DNA of 64,000 nucleotides. It comes from Engraulis encrasicolus (taxonomy: Eukaryota > Chordata > Actinopteri > Clupeiformes > Engraulidae). The position numbers and the translations under genes were made by a program. The DNA lies in the NCBI RefSeq assembly GCF_034702125.1, contig NC_085869.1, positions 53,642,714 through 53,706,713 of the forward strand, written 5' to 3'. Shown here in pieces: positions 63,011-64,000 of this stretch. A model generated the notes under the pieces. It was not told the DNA's origin, did not search any database, and saw only the letters and a list, made by a program, of their open reading frames with translations. Position 1 is the stretch's first letter; the number at the start of each line of letters is the position of its first letter.

Positions 63011-64000
63011 TACTTTTTTGTCCTTTATCAAAGGTGATTAAAGGTGTACATGGGTCATTGATGTTTTTAGCAGCAGACGTCAGGGTGGTACAACGACAGC
63101 TAATACCACTACTGTTTGAGAGAGAATTAAAGGATTTTTTTTTGTTTTTATTGGAATCAGGGTTCCCACTCTAATTCAGACATAAAATTCCATGATTTTC
63201 CATGACTTTCCAGACCCAAAAAACGGAATTTCCATGACCATTTCGGTAAAAAGAAATGATGTTAAAAAGTTTTTTTAAGTGTGAAAACTGAAGATTATCT
63301 TCACCCCTAGAGCCGACACTGAGCCACCGCAGACTTTAGTGGGCTCATTGCATTCTAAAATGTTGCACATTACAGCGCAAAACTTCATTGTCTCTGGCGA
63401 AGCATTGTAGTATAACCAGTAAGAAACAATGTTATACACCAAACAAAAAAGTTTTTGCTTTTGGACAACTGTTAAGAAAATTCCATGATATTCCATGACT
63501 GTGCATGTAAAATGGTAAAATTCCATGACTTTCCATGACTGGAAAAACATTTATGAAATTCCATGATATTCCAGAAATTCCATGACCCGTGGGAACCCTG
63601 ATTGGATTATATGAAGAGCATATCCATTGCTTGTAGGCTGACATGACTGATCTATTATGAATTAGTTTCTTGAATTCACACAGAAGTGACATTATTCTAC
63701 CACCTGACGTCTGATACTAATAAATGACCCACATACCAAATGCTACCGCAATTTCTTATATGTGTAAAAGAGAGAGTGAGACGGATTTCACACAGAATAA
63801 TGATGGGTTTTTTTTTCTGATTGTCAGCAAGACAACAGTACAGAGTAAACAACAATGCACTGAGACTAAAAACAAACCATCAATACGGTATGTCAGTGCT
63901 ATAAAAGTGTTTCCACAAGCATTACAGCACAGTGATGAAATACAGAGATTAAATAAAATCTTAGTTTTGTAAACATGGTATCTGGTTTTTGAATAAGGCC
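63011..64000. other. Intergenic tail
   Basis: Contains the 443-bp MITE at 63158-63600; otherwise no feature seen. Confidence 0.5.
63158..63600 (+). mobile_element. hAT-like MITE rich in TTCCATGA
   Basis: Ends CAGGGTTCCCAC and GTGGGAACCCTG. Flanks ATTGGAAT and ATTGGATT match at 7 of 8. Many TTCCATGA/TTTCCATGACT words in the interior near both ends. Confidence 0.88.

Overview
The window is nuclear DNA of a teleost fish. The evidence is intron-rich vertebrate genes with GT-AG splice sites, dense CA/GT, GA, TTC and pentanucleotide microsatellites, tRNA-derived SINEs, LINE 3' tails, and many short hAT-like and Tc1-like elements with intact target-site duplications.

Two aryl hydrocarbon receptor (AHR) genes lie head to head. 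On the + strand there is a complete AHR1-type gene: start codon at 23347, stop at 60582, 11 coding exons. All phases close, and the joined coding sequence is 3276 nt (1091 residues). It has the N-terminal nuclear localisation signal and bHLH (exons 1-2), PAS-A (exons 3-7), the PAS-B ligand pocket (exons 7-9), and a very long, low-complexity transactivation region (exons 10-11). On the - strand there is the 5' end of an AHR2-type gene: exon 1 at 15386-15450 and bHLH exon 2 at 6048-6229. Its remaining exons must lie to the left, outside the window. The two start codons are 7.9 kb apart.

Layout: 1-6047, first part of ahr2 intron 2 (satellites, SINE, LINE tail, copies of the exon 2 donor edge). 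6048-6229, ahr2 exon 2. 6230-15385, ahr2 intron 1, which begins with six degenerate copies of the exon 2 acceptor edge. 15386-15450, ahr2 exon 1. 15451-23346, shared upstream region with MITEs. 23347-60582, ahr1. Its 15.6-kb intron 2 holds most of the repeats, including a Tc1-derived foldback and a LINE fragment. Intron 5 holds a tandem miniature LTR element whose LTR contains a tRNA-like A-box/B-box unit. From 60583 to about 63010 is the probable ahr1 3' UTR, and the rest is intergenic.

The most unusual structures are: (i) tandem repeats carrying splice junctions around exon 2 of both AHR genes; (ii) the TRIM-like array at 48082-49451 with tRNA-like LTRs, a tRNA-Leu-type primer-binding site, a 187-bp near-perfect palindrome at one end and a possible 5-bp target duplication; (iii) about 20 copies of the palindromic octamer TAGGCCTA where about one is expected. 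Exon calls rest on reading frame, splice phase and family resemblance by eye; no database search was possible.
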